A stretch of DNA of 34,257 bases from Deltaproteobacteria bacterium (GTDB lineage Bacteria; Myxococcota_A; UBA9042; DTJE01; S145-11), in the NCBI GenBank assembly GCA_015493765.1, contig WGCQ01000022.1:1-34257 (forward strand), in the 5' to 3' direction. A program made the position numbers and the translations under genes. How positions within the stretch are numbered: the stretch's first letter is position 1; every line of letters starts with the position of its first letter. Positions 16,059 to 24,314 of the stretch are shown one piece after another. The notes under the pieces were generated by a model. The model was not told the DNA's origin. It did not search any database and worked only from the letters and a program-made list of their open reading frames with translations.

Positions 16059-17612
16059 TCAAGTCAGCACCCTCTTTTGGGTGTGCCTGAACAGGTACAG
16101 CAGGTACAAAAACACGGCCATTGCCAGGTAACCCAGTGACAGGTTGGGGTGCGGTAACAAGGCAATGCGGTCGGCATGAATAAAACCGGTGCTTGCAAGG
16201 ACCAGTCCCACGGTTGCAAAATGACCTGCACGGCCAAACCTGTTGTCGATCAAGGATGCCAGGACTGCCCCCCAAATCAGGCCTGTCACGATTGCACCAC
16301 TGGACAACAGGGCGTACCCTGGAAAGTGTATCCCCGCAGTCTCAACCAGGGCATGTGCCAGTTTTCCGTGGGGCGTCAATTTAATAGAGGCCAGCGGCTG
16401 GCTGATGTGACCAGACAAAAAATGCATCACCGTGTCAAAGGTCCCGTGTACCTGCTTGCCCAGTATATCTGCGATATGCGGGACAATGGCGATAGCAGCC
16501 GCAGGTGCATGAGATGCAGGACTGGCCGTGAATGCCTGTGCCAGAATAATGATGCCCACAAATACCAACATGGGGGCCACCGCAGCCATTGGTATCAACT
16601 TGTACAGCATGGTGACAACACCAAACACCGTGAGTAACAAGAACTCCATGCCTACCATCAGGGCGTAGCCCCACCTGGCTCCCAGTTTCTTGTAGGCTGG
16701 TTGCCCGATATAGACCGTGGTGGGAAAAGGACTCCCGAATAAGGCGCCTGTCATGGTGCCCAGGCCGTCCACAAACTGGCACCAGCCAACACTGTACGAA
16801 TCCCCCGCCGCATCGGCCGACTCGACGTTATTCATGGTTTCCAGGAAATTATAGACCTCGATGGGCAAAATAATCGTAAATATCCAGGCATTGTGCATGA
16901 TTGCGCGCAGGCCGGCAAACAGGTCGGTAATCACCAGGCCTGGCGTGTACAGACCTATGCCTGAGACATCGAAAGACGCATCACCAGTCAGGAATCCAAT
17001 GGCAGAGCCCACGATGATCGCAGCCAGCCCAGCGGGCATACCAAAAGGCAGTCTGACACGCGCTACGAGTCCTGCCAGCACAATGGCCAGGCTAACAAAA
17101 CCGACCACCGGGTGTTCGAATATTTCGGCAAACGGGACCGTGGCAATCCACACGATTGCTATGCCGCCGAGCGTGCCCAGCATGGCTGCCCTGGGTGTCA
17201 CCTTTTTGATCCACGGGCCAATCAGGCTGCCGGATGCCTCGATGATACCACCAATGAATGCCGCTGCCATGCCCACCTGCCAGGCTGTAACCGGGTTTTT
17301 TGTCTTGAAATAAACCGGTCCGATCACGGCGAACAGGTACACAAACAACACCGGTGTGGACACGCCGTACGGCAGGGCGGTTACATCATCGCGCCCCTCA
17401 CGCTCAGCCAGCCTGAGCGCCAGGTATGCGTAATACGCAAGCCCCAGCAACAGTGCTACGCCCACGCCTGGCAGAATCCGGCCGAATACGATTGCCGGCG
17501 GCATGTGAAACAAACCAGTGCACACACCGCTGATAATGATCAGGTTGGCCAGGTTGTCAGCGGTCAAGGCCCAGAATGCATTTACATCACCGCCTGTTAT
17601 CTTTAATCGCAT
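16059..17612 (-). CDS. NCS2 (xanthine/uracil/vitamin C)-type permease
   Basis: This 517-aa polytopic inner-membrane protein resembles the nucleobase-cation symporter-2/AzgA-like permeases. Hallmarks are ALTADNLANLIIISGVCTG at the first membrane segment, the RDDVTALPYGVSTPVLFVYL region, FGMPAGLAAIIVGSAIGF and SPFPTTVYIGQPAYKKLGAR in the later transport core. About 12-14 membrane segments are expected. The substrate is probably a purine, pyrimidine or related compound, but it cannot be decided from sequence alone. The gene starts 53 bases after epmA and follows it in the same direction, so it may be co-transcribed, although no link with EF-P is obvious. An AAAGGA site precedes the ATG. Confidence 0.8.
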   Translation of the reverse strand: MRLKITGGDVNAFWALTADNLANLIIISGVCTGLFHMPPAIVFGRILPGVGVALLLGLAYYAYLALRLAEREGRDDVTALPYGVSTPVLFVYLFAVIGPVYFKTKNPVTAWQVGMAAAFIGGIIEASGSLIGPWIKKVTPRAAMLGTLGGIAIVWIATVPFAEIFEHPVVGFVSLAIVLAGLVARVRLPFGMPAGLAAIIVGSAIGFLTGDASFDVSGIGLYTPGLVITDLFAGLRAIMHNAWIFTIILPIEVYNFLETMNNVESADAAGDSYSVGWCQFVDGLGTMTGALFGSPFPTTVYIGQPAYKKLGARWGYALMVGMEFLLLTVFGVVTMLYKLIPMAAVAPMLVFVGIIILAQAFTASPASHAPAAAIAIVPHIADILGKQVHGTFDTVMHFLSGHISQPLASIKLTPHGKLAHALVETAGIHFPGYALLSSGAIVTGLIWGAVLASLIDNRFGRAGHFATVGLVLASTGFIHADRIALLPHPNLSLGYLAMAVFLYLLYLFRHTQKRVLT

Positions 17613-17665
17613 ACCATTGTCCTTTTACAAAACCCAGCCCGAGCCACTCGGATTCATAGTCAAAA

Positions 17666-18751
17666 CTATATCACATTCCACGGAAAGGCCAGGCACTGGG
17701 CAATGGAATCCCTATGCGCAAGCAAGGCGACCAGCCGGTCCAGTCCCACGGCCACGCCTCCGGCCGGGGGCATGCCCTCAGTCAGGGCTGCAATAAAACG
17801 GGTGTCCACCGCAGGCAGGTCCAGTCCTTCGGCACGACGTTGCTGTAGCACATGGATAAACCGGTCCAACTGTTCATCCGGGTCCAGCAGTTCGGTAAAG
17901 CCGTTTGCCACCTCAACCCCGGCAATATACAGTTCGAAACGCTGGGCCATGCCTGTATCCGGGTCCAGGGCGGCCAGGCTGGCCATAGTGGCAGGGTAAT
18001 CATACACGAACACAGGCGCATCCCGACCCAGCAAACCGTCCCAGTCAGCCATGACCATGTTTATTGCATCCGGGTCATCCTCCATGGTGCACCGGCCGTC
18101 TGCCTGCAACAATTGCCCCACGGTTCGACGCTCCCAGGGGCCCTCAAGATCCGCACTGACGCCATTCATACGCACTTCCCGCACGTTCACACGCCTGCCA
18201 ACCCACCGCACCATTGCCTCCAGGTCATCCATGATGTCCCGATAGTCAGCGCCGGCGCGATAGAATTCCAGCATGGTGAATTCCGGATTGTGCATCCTGC
18301 CCGCCGGTTCCCGGCGAAAGGCCCTGGTGACCTGGAATATACGTTCCTCGCCGCCCGTGAGCAGTCGTTTCATGTAAAATTCCGGGCTGCTAATGAGCGA
18401 AAGCCCTTCATGCACCGGCATGAATAAATCGATATGCGGCTCCAGTCCCCCGGCCGCGGCAAGGTTCGGTGTATTGACCTCCCAAAAACGCCGCATCCTG
18501 AAAAATTCCCTTATCGCATCCAGCACCAGGGCACTTATCCGCATACAATCAGCGCGCTGCTGCATCATGGACACGGCCTCGCCGCGATCCCTCAGCGCGC
18601 CCCTGCGGACCACGGTCACTTTTCCATTTAGTACTGTTACGATGTCACCGGGCCTGGCCTGTCCCCAATCCTTCACGACCACGTTGCGAAGCCTGCCAGA
18701 GCCCCACAAAACCGCGCGGTCCCCTGCCCTTTCTAACAAACGCCCGAGCAC
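17666..18751 (-). CDS. epmA: EF-P lysine lysyltransferase EpmA (PoxA/GenX)
   Basis: EpmA is a lysyl-tRNA-synthetase paralogue that attaches (beta-)lysine to a conserved lysine of EF-P, which helps ribosomes through polyproline. The 361-aa protein shows class II synthetase motifs: FRMRRFWEVNTPNLAAAGGL near motif 1, VTRAFRREPAGRMHNPEFTM (motif 2) and GGVAVGLDRLVALLAHRDS (motif 3) at the C-terminus. It starts at GTG 18751, 12 bases after the efp stop, so both genes form an operon. An N-terminal extension of about 60 residues precedes the usual EpmA start; it may be a remnant of an OB-fold. The aminomutase EpmB is not in the window. Confidence 0.92.
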   Translation of the reverse strand: MLGRLLERAGDRAVLWGSGRLRNVVVKDWGQARPGDIVTVLNGKVTVVRRGALRDRGEAVSMMQQRADCMRISALVLDAIREFFRMRRFWEVNTPNLAAAGGLEPHIDLFMPVHEGLSLISSPEFYMKRLLTGGEERIFQVTRAFRREPAGRMHNPEFTMLEFYRAGADYRDIMDDLEAMVRWVGRRVNVREVRMNGVSADLEGPWERRTVGQLLQADGRCTMEDDPDAINMVMADWDGLLGRDAPVFVYDYPATMASLAALDPDTGMAQRFELYIAGVEVANGFTELLDPDEQLDRFIHVLQQRRAEGLDLPAVDTRFIAALTEGMPPAGGVAVGLDRLVALLAHRDSIAQCLAFPWNVI

Positions 18752-18763
18752 GGTCCGCCGACG

Positions 18764-19318
18764 CTACGCACGCTCCACGTACGCACCCGTACGGGTATCC
18801 ACCTTGATCATCTCGCCCTGTTCAATGAACAAGGGCACCTGCACCTTTGCGCCGGTCTCCAGTTCCGCCACTTTAGTGGCACCGGATACGGTGTCCCCCT
18901 TTACGCCCGGTTCCGTGTACGTGATCTTCAGTTCCACGAATATGGGCGGTTCCACTGCTGTGGGTTGGCCTTCGTACAACAGGATTTTGCAATCCATGTC
19001 CTCTTTCAAAAACAAGGCTGCATCACCCACCACTTCCTTGGGTATGCCGACCATCTCGTAGGTATTCTGGTCCAGGAAGAAATACGTGTCGCCCTGTTTG
19101 TAACTGAATGTCGCTGGCGATTGCTGAAAATCAGCAGGCTCAACCTGTTCGCCGGATTTGAAGGTCTTTTCCACCACCTGCCCTGTTTTCAGGTTTTTTA
19201 GCCGCAGTTTGGTGATTGCATTGCCCTTGCCCGGTTTGACGAACTGGTAATCCACCACCAACCATGGGGCGCCATCCATTTTCAGTTTCGTACCCTTGCG
19301 TGCCTGTGTCACATCCAT
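18764..19318 (-). CDS. efp: translation elongation factor P
   Basis: EF-P binds between the ribosomal P and E sites and relieves stalling at consecutive prolines. The 184-aa length and three-domain layout are normal. The modification loop FVKPGKGNAITKLRLKNLKT carries Lys31, the expected target of the neighbouring EpmA. The C-terminal domain holds the signature region GVKGDTVSGATKVAELETGA. The ATG is preceded by GAGGT. A likely promoter lies upstream (19402-19430, minus strand). The efp-epmA pairing is direct evidence of lysine-type modification rather than rhamnosylation (EarP) or the 5-aminopentanol form. Confidence 0.97.
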   Translation of the reverse strand: MDVTQARKGTKLKMDGAPWLVVDYQFVKPGKGNAITKLRLKNLKTGQVVEKTFKSGEQVEPADFQQSPATFSYKQGDTYFFLDQNTYEMVGIPKEVVGDAALFLKEDMDCKILLYEGQPTAVEPPIFVELKITYTEPGVKGDTVSGATKVAELETGAKVQVPLFIEQGEMIKVDTRTGAYVERA

Positions 19319-19401
19319 GGTTACCTCAAAAATACGTGTTTAATTCAATACCCAAAATCGATGGATGTGTTTGCCATTACAAAACACTCATCTTTTATCA
19401 G

Positions 19402-19430
19402 TTTATGCAAAAACATCGATAAAAAGTCAA
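19402..19430 (-). promoter_or_regulatory. sigma-70-type promoter of efp-epmA
   Basis: On the minus strand, TTGACT (19430-19425) is followed after exactly 17 bases by CATAAA (19407-19402). This gives a leader of about 75 bases before the efp ATG. No competing better match lies in the region. Confidence 0.55.
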
Positions 19431-19432
19431 GT

Positions 19433-19498
19433 CTTGCATAACCCCCAAATTACCTGACTAAATTTTTGATGTCATAAATTTGGGTATGCTAATGCAAG
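19433..19498. repeat. 66-bp palindromic intergenic element
   Basis: Nested inverted repeats are visible: CTTGCAT (19433-19439) with ATGCAAG (19492-19498), GCATA (19436-19440) with TATGC (19485-19489), and CCCAAATT (19444-19451) with AATTTGGG (19477-19484). It lies between the divergent efp and endopeptidase genes, just upstream of the efp promoter, and its left half is copy 2 of the dispersed repeat family. Confidence 0.55.
19441..19464 (+). repeat. dispersed intergenic repeat, copy 2
   Basis: This 24-base copy begins ACCCCCAAATTACCTGAC and is identical, in the opposite orientation, to 24164-24187. Together the two copies bracket the 4.7-kb block with the endopeptidase, NifX-like, ClpP and GlpD genes. 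Confidence 0.65.
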
Positions 19499-19508
19499 GC
19501 GTTACAAT
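19480..19508 (+). promoter_or_regulatory. possible promoter of the endopeptidase gene
   Basis: TTGGGT (19480-19485), 17 bases and TACAAT (19503-19508) lie immediately before the GTG start at 19515. If used, transcription would begin at or next to the start codon, giving a leaderless message. This fits the absence of a ribosome binding site. Confidence 0.35.
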
Positions 19509-19514
19509 GGATAC

Positions 19515-21299
19515 GTGAAGCGTTTCTTGATATGCCTGGTGATGGTAGCCGTGTCCTGCGGTGCCCAGATTAGACAACAAATACTGATACATATACCATC
19601 CAGGTACGTAAATACCGCACCAAAAACCTTCACGCGCAGGGCCATGGAATGGAGTATGCTGAACCCTCCCCTGGCCTGCCGCACACACCGTCATATCATG
19701 GTGGGACGCATGCATGGAAACGGCAGTTTATCCATTGGAACCGTAACGAACGGCTACATTGTAAACCCGGTAATGCTGCCACTCACTGGCCGGGACTACA
19801 GGGTCATGGACCGCCAGGCCAAACGGGCTACAAATTTCGGGGTCAGCGAAATGGTTGACCTGGTAAAAAGGACGGCAAAGTCAGTGGCTGAAACATTTCC
19901 CGGCAGTGTCATGCAGGTGGCGAATATGGCGGCCTGTGGCGGAGGCGAAATTCCATGGAGCGTATCCCACCACAGCGGCAGGGACGTGGACATCGCATTC
20001 TATCTGCTTAATCTGCAGGGCAAACAGGCGCAACTGTCGGACATGGTGGCCATAGGCCCTGACGGTACGGGCATGGACGATACGGGGCGCGTGCTTACCT
20101 TTGACCCGGCCAGGAATTGGGCCATGATCAAGGCCATTATCACGGACCCACACGTGTCCGTACAGTGGATTTTTATTGCCCATTACCTGAAACGCAGGCT
20201 GTTGCAATTCGCCATGCAACACGGTGAACCCAGGTCACTGATTATCAAGGCTTCCCAGGTGATGTGGCAGCCCCACGGGTCCAGCGCCCATTCGGATCAC
20301 ATCCATGTCCGCATATATTGCCCGGTGGATGACCTGATGGAGGGCTGTCACGACATAGGCACGAACCGGCCATGGTACGTGGACCATTCCGACCTGGTGG
20401 CTCGCAGGGTGGCTGAACTATCCGCAATCCTGCGACAACGGGCAGGGCTTGCAGCCAAGGCACAGGCGCTGGACACACTGGGAGCGATCGGTACACCCGA
20501 GGCCCACCAGGCCATTGTGCGGATGCTGGGCTCAAGGGCCATATCATTGCGCAGGGCCGCGGCGCATGCATTGTTTCGATGGGGCACGCTGCAGGCCGAC
20601 CTGGATGCCATGTTCAACACGCTGGAAGGCCGTGTGGACGGAATTACGGCCCTGTACCTGATGTATGCGCTGAAGCGTTACAAGGGGCCGGGCAGATGCG
20701 AGGCAATGTGCCGGCTGATGGGGATACACAAGGGGTGGACCGTACCGGCCGCCCTGGGATTGTGGCGCTTTCGGGCGCCTGCCTTTGCGGCCAAGGTGCT
20801 GGCCCTGCGCGGGGAAGTGCCTGCGATTCCCAGTTTAATCCGATGCCTGAAGGACAATAACGCCATGGACCGCAATGCCTGTGTCCAGGCGCTTCACAGG
20901 ATCACCAACCGCACACTAATATTCAATGCGATGTCAGTACAACCGGCAGTACTTTGGCATACATGGTCGGACTGGTATGCAGGACACCGGGACGCCACAC
21001 GCAAGGACTTGCTGGTATCCGGTTTTGCAATCAGCGGGGTTTTGCCGTATGCCTCCGTGAACAGCATGACCTTCAGCAGGTTGGACCTCGTGGCCTTGTA
21101 CAGGGAGGCACTGACCAACCCGCACCCGTATAATGCCTATTTCCTGCTGGCACGCCTGACCCACACAGGCTTGTGGCTGCCGCGCAATTCCATGCACTCC
21201 AGGCTATTTTTCCTGAACCAGAGGTTGATGAAGCGGGCTGTTGAATGGGGTCTCGCCCTGCCTCACACGCACGAAAAAACAGGACAAGAAGACCGGTAA
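19515..21299 (+). CDS. M74 (MepA-like) murein endopeptidase fused to HEAT-like repeats
   Basis: This is probably a periplasmic or lipid-anchored LAS-type zinc peptidase that cuts peptidoglycan cross-links. The 594-aa protein starts at GTG 19515 with a hydrophobic leader ending in AVSC (about residue 15), a possible lipobox. The metal-binding pattern of penicillin-insensitive endopeptidase MepA is present: H152 and D159 in HHSGRDVDIAF, and H259, H262 and H264 in SAHSDHIHVRIYCP, with the same spacing as E. coli MepA. Residues 300-470 form alpha-helical HEAT-like repeats (QALDTLGAIGTPEAHQAIVR, SLRRAAAHALFRWG), which MepA lacks, and a further C-terminal region of unknown type follows. No Shine-Dalgarno sequence is seen. 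Confidence 0.8.
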   Translation: MKRFLICLVMVAVSCGAQIRQQILIHIPSRYVNTAPKTFTRRAMEWSMLNPPLACRTHRHIMVGRMHGNGSLSIGTVTNGYIVNPVMLPLTGRDYRVMDRQAKRATNFGVSEMVDLVKRTAKSVAETFPGSVMQVANMAACGGGEIPWSVSHHSGRDVDIAFYLLNLQGKQAQLSDMVAIGPDGTGMDDTGRVLTFDPARNWAMIKAIITDPHVSVQWIFIAHYLKRRLLQFAMQHGEPRSLIIKASQVMWQPHGSSAHSDHIHVRIYCPVDDLMEGCHDIGTNRPWYVDHSDLVARRVAELSAILRQRAGLAAKAQALDTLGAIGTPEAHQAIVRMLGSRAISLRRAAAHALFRWGTLQADLDAMFNTLEGRVDGITALYLMYALKRYKGPGRCEAMCRLMGIHKGWTVPAALGLWRFRAPAFAAKVLALRGEVPAIPSLIRCLKDNNAMDRNACVQALHRITNRTLIFNAMSVQPAVLWHTWSDWYAGHRDATRKDLLVSGFAISGVLPYASVNSMTFSRLDLVALYREALTNPHPYNAYFLLARLTHTGLWLPRNSMHSRLFFLNQRLMKRAVEWGLALPHTHEKTGQEDR

Positions 21300-21319
21300 T
21301 TTGAGTAAACCCTGTTTTT
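21275..21319. terminator. possible bidirectional terminator between convergent genes
   Basis: AAAAACAGG (21275-21283) pairs perfectly with CCTGTTTTT (21311-21319) and ends in a T run on both strands. It sits exactly where the endopeptidase gene (plus) and the NifX-like gene (minus) meet. The 27-base loop is long for an intrinsic terminator. Confidence 0.4.
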
Positions 21320-21656
21320 ATTTATTTGCATCCTGAGACAGGTATGCTTCCAGGGCCTTTTGAGGGTCTTTTTCCTCGGTAAGAAAGGATTTGACCTTGA
21401 ATTCGCTCTCCAGTCGCTGCCTGCTGGCCTGACCCATACGATGTGCCACGAATACCCCCACATCGGACAGCAAGGCCGTAATCAACGATGGGTCGTCGTG
21501 GTGTGTCCTGTTGGTGGCATAGGGATTTTTCACTGTCCTCACCAGTTCGCCCTGCCTGTTGAATACCAGGTAACTTGGGGACATACCAAAGTGGGCCTTG
21601 AACAGGCGTCCCTCCGCGTCCACACCAATGGCTATCAAATTATAATCACGTGGCAT
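21318..21656 (-). CDS. NifX/NifB-type cluster-binding domain protein
   Basis: This is a small (112 aa) single-domain protein of the dinitrogenase iron-molybdenum cofactor-binding family. Features seen are the N-terminal strand NLIAIGVDAEGRLFKAHFG, with the family's typical His-Phe-Gly, the strand SYLVFNRQGELVRTVKNPYA, the HHDDPSLITALLSDVGVFVA segment and the C-terminal FKVKSFLTEEKDPQKALEAY. Family members bind or sense iron-sulfur/molybdenum clusters, or have unknown regulatory roles; there are no nitrogenase genes in the window. The start is the ATG at 21656, directly after AGGAGGAAC; a longer reading to 21674 lacks a binding site. Confidence 0.8.
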   Translation of the reverse strand: MPRDYNLIAIGVDAEGRLFKAHFGMSPSYLVFNRQGELVRTVKNPYATNRTHHDDPSLITALLSDVGVFVAHRMGQASRQRLESEFKVKSFLTEEKDPQKALEAYLSQDANK

Positions 21657-21670
21657 TGTTCCTCCTGAAA

Positions 21671-22306
21671 TCAAGCAGCCAAATCGCTGCGATGGTTGAT
21701 AATGCGTCCAATCAGGCCGTAATCAAGTGCCTCTTTCGCCGTCAACCAAAAATCCCGCCTGGTATCGTGTTCGATCTGTTCCAAAGGTTTTCCCGTGGCC
21801 TGTGCCAGGATCCCGTTCAGTAAATCCCTGGTTTTCAGGATTTCATTTGCCGTGATCTCCAATTCCGATGCCGGGCCATACACGTCCATCGGAATCAGGG
21901 GCTGATGCAGCAGGAATTTGGTCATCGGGGTGGACAGCCGGTTTTTCCGGTCAACGGCACACAGGATGATCGTGGCGATACTCGCGGTAAGACCGCTGCA
22001 GATGACCCGGACCTCCGGTTCGATGAAGTGGATCTGGTCGTAGATCGCCAGGCCTGAACTGACATCCCCGCCCGGCGAATTTATAATTAATGTCAGGGGT
22101 TCATGCTGGTCCATGCTTTCCAGGACCAGCAACTGTTCAATTACACGCCTTGCTGTTGCTGGCGTCACATCCGACGACAACAGTATGGTCCTGTTTTTCA
22201 GCATCCGCTCGGACAGCCGCTTGTCCTCGGCAGACTCAGGGCCGGCACTCATAATTTCCCTGCGTTTTTGTGGATTTGCCACTTTTTCGTAGTACTCTTC
22301 GAACAC
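21671..22306 (-). CDS. clpP: ATP-dependent Clp protease proteolytic subunit (ClpP family)
   Basis: This is a serine peptidase subunit of the ClpP family, normally a tetradecamer paired with a Clp ATPase. The catalytic triad is intact at usual spacing: Ser109 in GLTASIATIIL, His134 in FLLHQPL and Asp181 in QIEHDTRRDF. The oxyanion-region motif LIINSPGGDVSSGLAIYDQI is also normal. GTG 22306 is preferred as the start because GGAGG (22315-22319) lies eight bases before it; the frame is open to TTG 22321. The N-terminal 25 residues differ from typical ClpP. No clpX or lon lies nearby, and this is likely a second, divergent clpP. The NifX-like gene follows 14 bases later. Confidence 0.88.
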   Translation of the reverse strand: MFEEYYEKVANPQKRREIMSAGPESAEDKRLSERMLKNRTILLSSDVTPATARRVIEQLLVLESMDQHEPLTLIINSPGGDVSSGLAIYDQIHFIEPEVRVICSGLTASIATIILCAVDRKNRLSTPMTKFLLHQPLIPMDVYGPASELEITANEILKTRDLLNGILAQATGKPLEQIEHDTRRDFWLTAKEALDYGLIGRIINHRSDLAA

Positions 22307-22354
22307 AACCGCATCCTCCAATCAAAGGTCCACATATTTATAATTCCATCCCCG

Positions 22355-24037
22355 TCAACCGTCAACCGGATTTCCATTCCGCCACGCATCATGCAGGGAC
22401 AACAGTTCCTCCATGCGCTGTATTTCAAGGGCAGTTTCCTCCTGGGTCCAACCCAGTTCCCGCCCCATGACCGCAGCCACACGTTCGAAGGCCAGGTCCA
22501 ATCCCTGGCGGGTCAGGAAAAACAGTGGTGTTCGCCGCAAAAAGAAATCCTCCAGCCGGAGCGCCATCTCGTATTTGGTCGCAAACAACGCCTCAGCCAT
22601 CAGGTATGGCAGGCCCTCAACCACCGGCTGCAACAGTATGCTATCCTCCCGGGCAAGGTCAAAAACCTGGTCCGCCGCTCCACCGTACACACTCAGCACG
22701 TGAATCGCCTCTTCCGGCCTGATACCGTAGTCCTCGACATAATGAGCGGCCACCTTCCTGACCACATCCGGCGGCAAGGCCCCATTGGAATAGGGGAATG
22801 GGACTGTTTTCACCCGGGAACGAGGAATCTTGTCCTTTCCCAGATACGGAACCACCGCATCCACCATCTGCTTGCCCATGACCCTGAACGTCGTCAGTTT
22901 GCCACCTGCAATGGCACCGATTCCAGTGGGGTCCACCACGATCAAATGTTCCCTGGACACATCGGATTCGCTTTCCACATCATCCTGGTCCACCAGGGGG
23001 CGCAAGCCAGCCCAATCGGCAATGACGTCCTGATAGGTCAGGCCTGCATCCGGGAAATAGTGGTTCGCCGCATCCAGCAGGTAATCCACGTCCCGGGCGG
23101 TTACGTACACATCGGACGGGTCCCCCTTGAAATCCGTATCCGTTGTGCCAAGCACAGTCCTGTTGTGCCATGGCAAGGCAAACAAGACCCTGCGGTCCTT
23201 GGGATGCAACATGATCACCGCGTGCTCCAAAGGCAACCGTTCCCTGGGCACCACAACATGCCCGCCCTTGGTAGGCCTCATCCGTAGTTCCGATGTGAAC
23301 GAAGGCATGATACCCAGCGATTCCATGACCTTGGGTGTCCATGGCCCCGCAGCAATAATCACAAAATTTGTCCTGACCTCGAATTCCTCGTTTCCCATGA
23401 GGTCTTTTACATGCAGCCCCCGGACCTTACCGTCCTCTACATGCACCCTGCCGGCCTTCACATAGTTTAATGGTACGGCTTTGTGCCTGTATGCGTCCAG
23501 TATTACCTCGATGGTGACCCTGGCGTCATCCGTAATGGCATCATAGTACTGTACGCCCCCACGCAAGCCGTCCATCCGGATTCCCGTTGCCAGTTCGGCC
23601 ACTTCATCCCTGGAAAGTCCTTTGTGATTACGATAGTTACGAAACGCACACAACACATCATACAGCCAAAGCCCCAGTTTCAGTTTGAACAGGCCGTCAG
23701 CATCCGTCCTGAATACGGGAAACACAAAAGAAAGGGGCCTGACCAGGTGCCGGGCCAGCCTGAGCAATCGCGTACGTTCATTTACCGATTCAAAAACCAG
23801 GCCCAGGTCCAGCGTTTTCAGGTAACGCAGCCCCCCGTGTATCAGTTTGGACGACCTGGACGAGGTACCAGAAGCAAAATCGCCCATCTCAACCAGGGCG
23901 GCATTTAATCCCCTGTAAACCGCGTCCCTGAGGATACCGGCACCTGTTATACCACCGCCGATAACTACCAGGTCAAACTCGTCCGATTTCAGTCGTTTTA
24001 TCAGGCCATTACGGTTTTCCGTGGAGAATTTTACCAT
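22355..24037 (-). CDS. glpD: aerobic-type glycerol-3-phosphate dehydrogenase
   Basis: This FAD enzyme oxidises sn-glycerol 3-phosphate to dihydroxyacetone phosphate at the membrane and passes electrons to quinone. The dinucleotide-binding motif DLVVIGGGITGAGILRDAVY lies near the N-terminus, followed by the family signature ALVEMGDFASGTSSRSSKLI and HGGLRYLKTLDLGLV. The GTTDTDFKGDPSDVYVTA region and the C-terminal alpha-helical DAO_C domain complete it. The start is uncertain: ATG 24037 gives 560 aa with a normal N-terminus, whereas ATG 24046 and ATG 24079 are alternatives in the same frame. The gene lies upstream of clpP on the same strand, with a 48-base gap. Confidence 0.93.
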   Translation of the reverse strand: MVKFSTENRNGLIKRLKSDEFDLVVIGGGITGAGILRDAVYRGLNAALVEMGDFASGTSSRSSKLIHGGLRYLKTLDLGLVFESVNERTRLLRLARHLVRPLSFVFPVFRTDADGLFKLKLGLWLYDVLCAFRNYRNHKGLSRDEVAELATGIRMDGLRGGVQYYDAITDDARVTIEVILDAYRHKAVPLNYVKAGRVHVEDGKVRGLHVKDLMGNEEFEVRTNFVIIAAGPWTPKVMESLGIMPSFTSELRMRPTKGGHVVVPRERLPLEHAVIMLHPKDRRVLFALPWHNRTVLGTTDTDFKGDPSDVYVTARDVDYLLDAANHYFPDAGLTYQDVIADWAGLRPLVDQDDVESESDVSREHLIVVDPTGIGAIAGGKLTTFRVMGKQMVDAVVPYLGKDKIPRSRVKTVPFPYSNGALPPDVVRKVAAHYVEDYGIRPEEAIHVLSVYGGAADQVFDLAREDSILLQPVVEGLPYLMAEALFATKYEMALRLEDFFLRRTPLFFLTRQGLDLAFERVAAVMGRELGWTQEETALEIQRMEELLSLHDAWRNGNPVDG

Positions 24038-24156
24038 GCCTCCCATCGCGGGTGCATTATGGCAGAATAGTACGCACATTGCAAGGCATGAGGGGCCGTT
24101 TGCGGCATACTCCCTAAGGCCGCAGGCCGTGACAACGAGCCGGCAGGCGAAGTTTC

Positions 24157-24187
24157 ACTGCCGAATTTAGTCAGGTAATTTGGGGGT
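24157..24187 (-). repeat. dispersed intergenic repeat, copy 3
   Basis: Read on the minus strand, this copy matches copy 2 exactly over 24 bases and copy 1 over 27 of 28, including the trailing CGGCAGT. It lies in the short region between the divergent glpD and TPR genes, next to the sequence CTTGCATAA, which also borders copy 2. Confidence 0.65.
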
Positions 24188-24215
24188 ATCACCAGGCTTG
24201 CATAAGAAATAACGA

Positions 24216-24221
24216 TATAAT
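24216..24221 (+). promoter_or_regulatory. -10 box of the TPR protein gene
   Basis: A perfect TATAAT stands 94 bases before the ATG of the TPR gene in an AT-rich stretch. No good -35 hexamer is seen at 16-18 bases, so an activator or extended contacts may be needed. Confidence 0.35.
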
Positions 24222-24314
24222 ATCCTTCTCCTTTGGAAGACTACGGAGTCCAAGAGCGTTGAATCTAAAGGAAATCGTGCAAATGATTCACGATCCGGTC
24301 ACCGGGAGGTACTC

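Noticed and set aside
24230-24260. Hairpin GACT-ACGG-AGTC upstream of the TPR gene as a riboswitch
   Set aside because: The stem is only four base pairs plus a bulged extension and matches no class I know.
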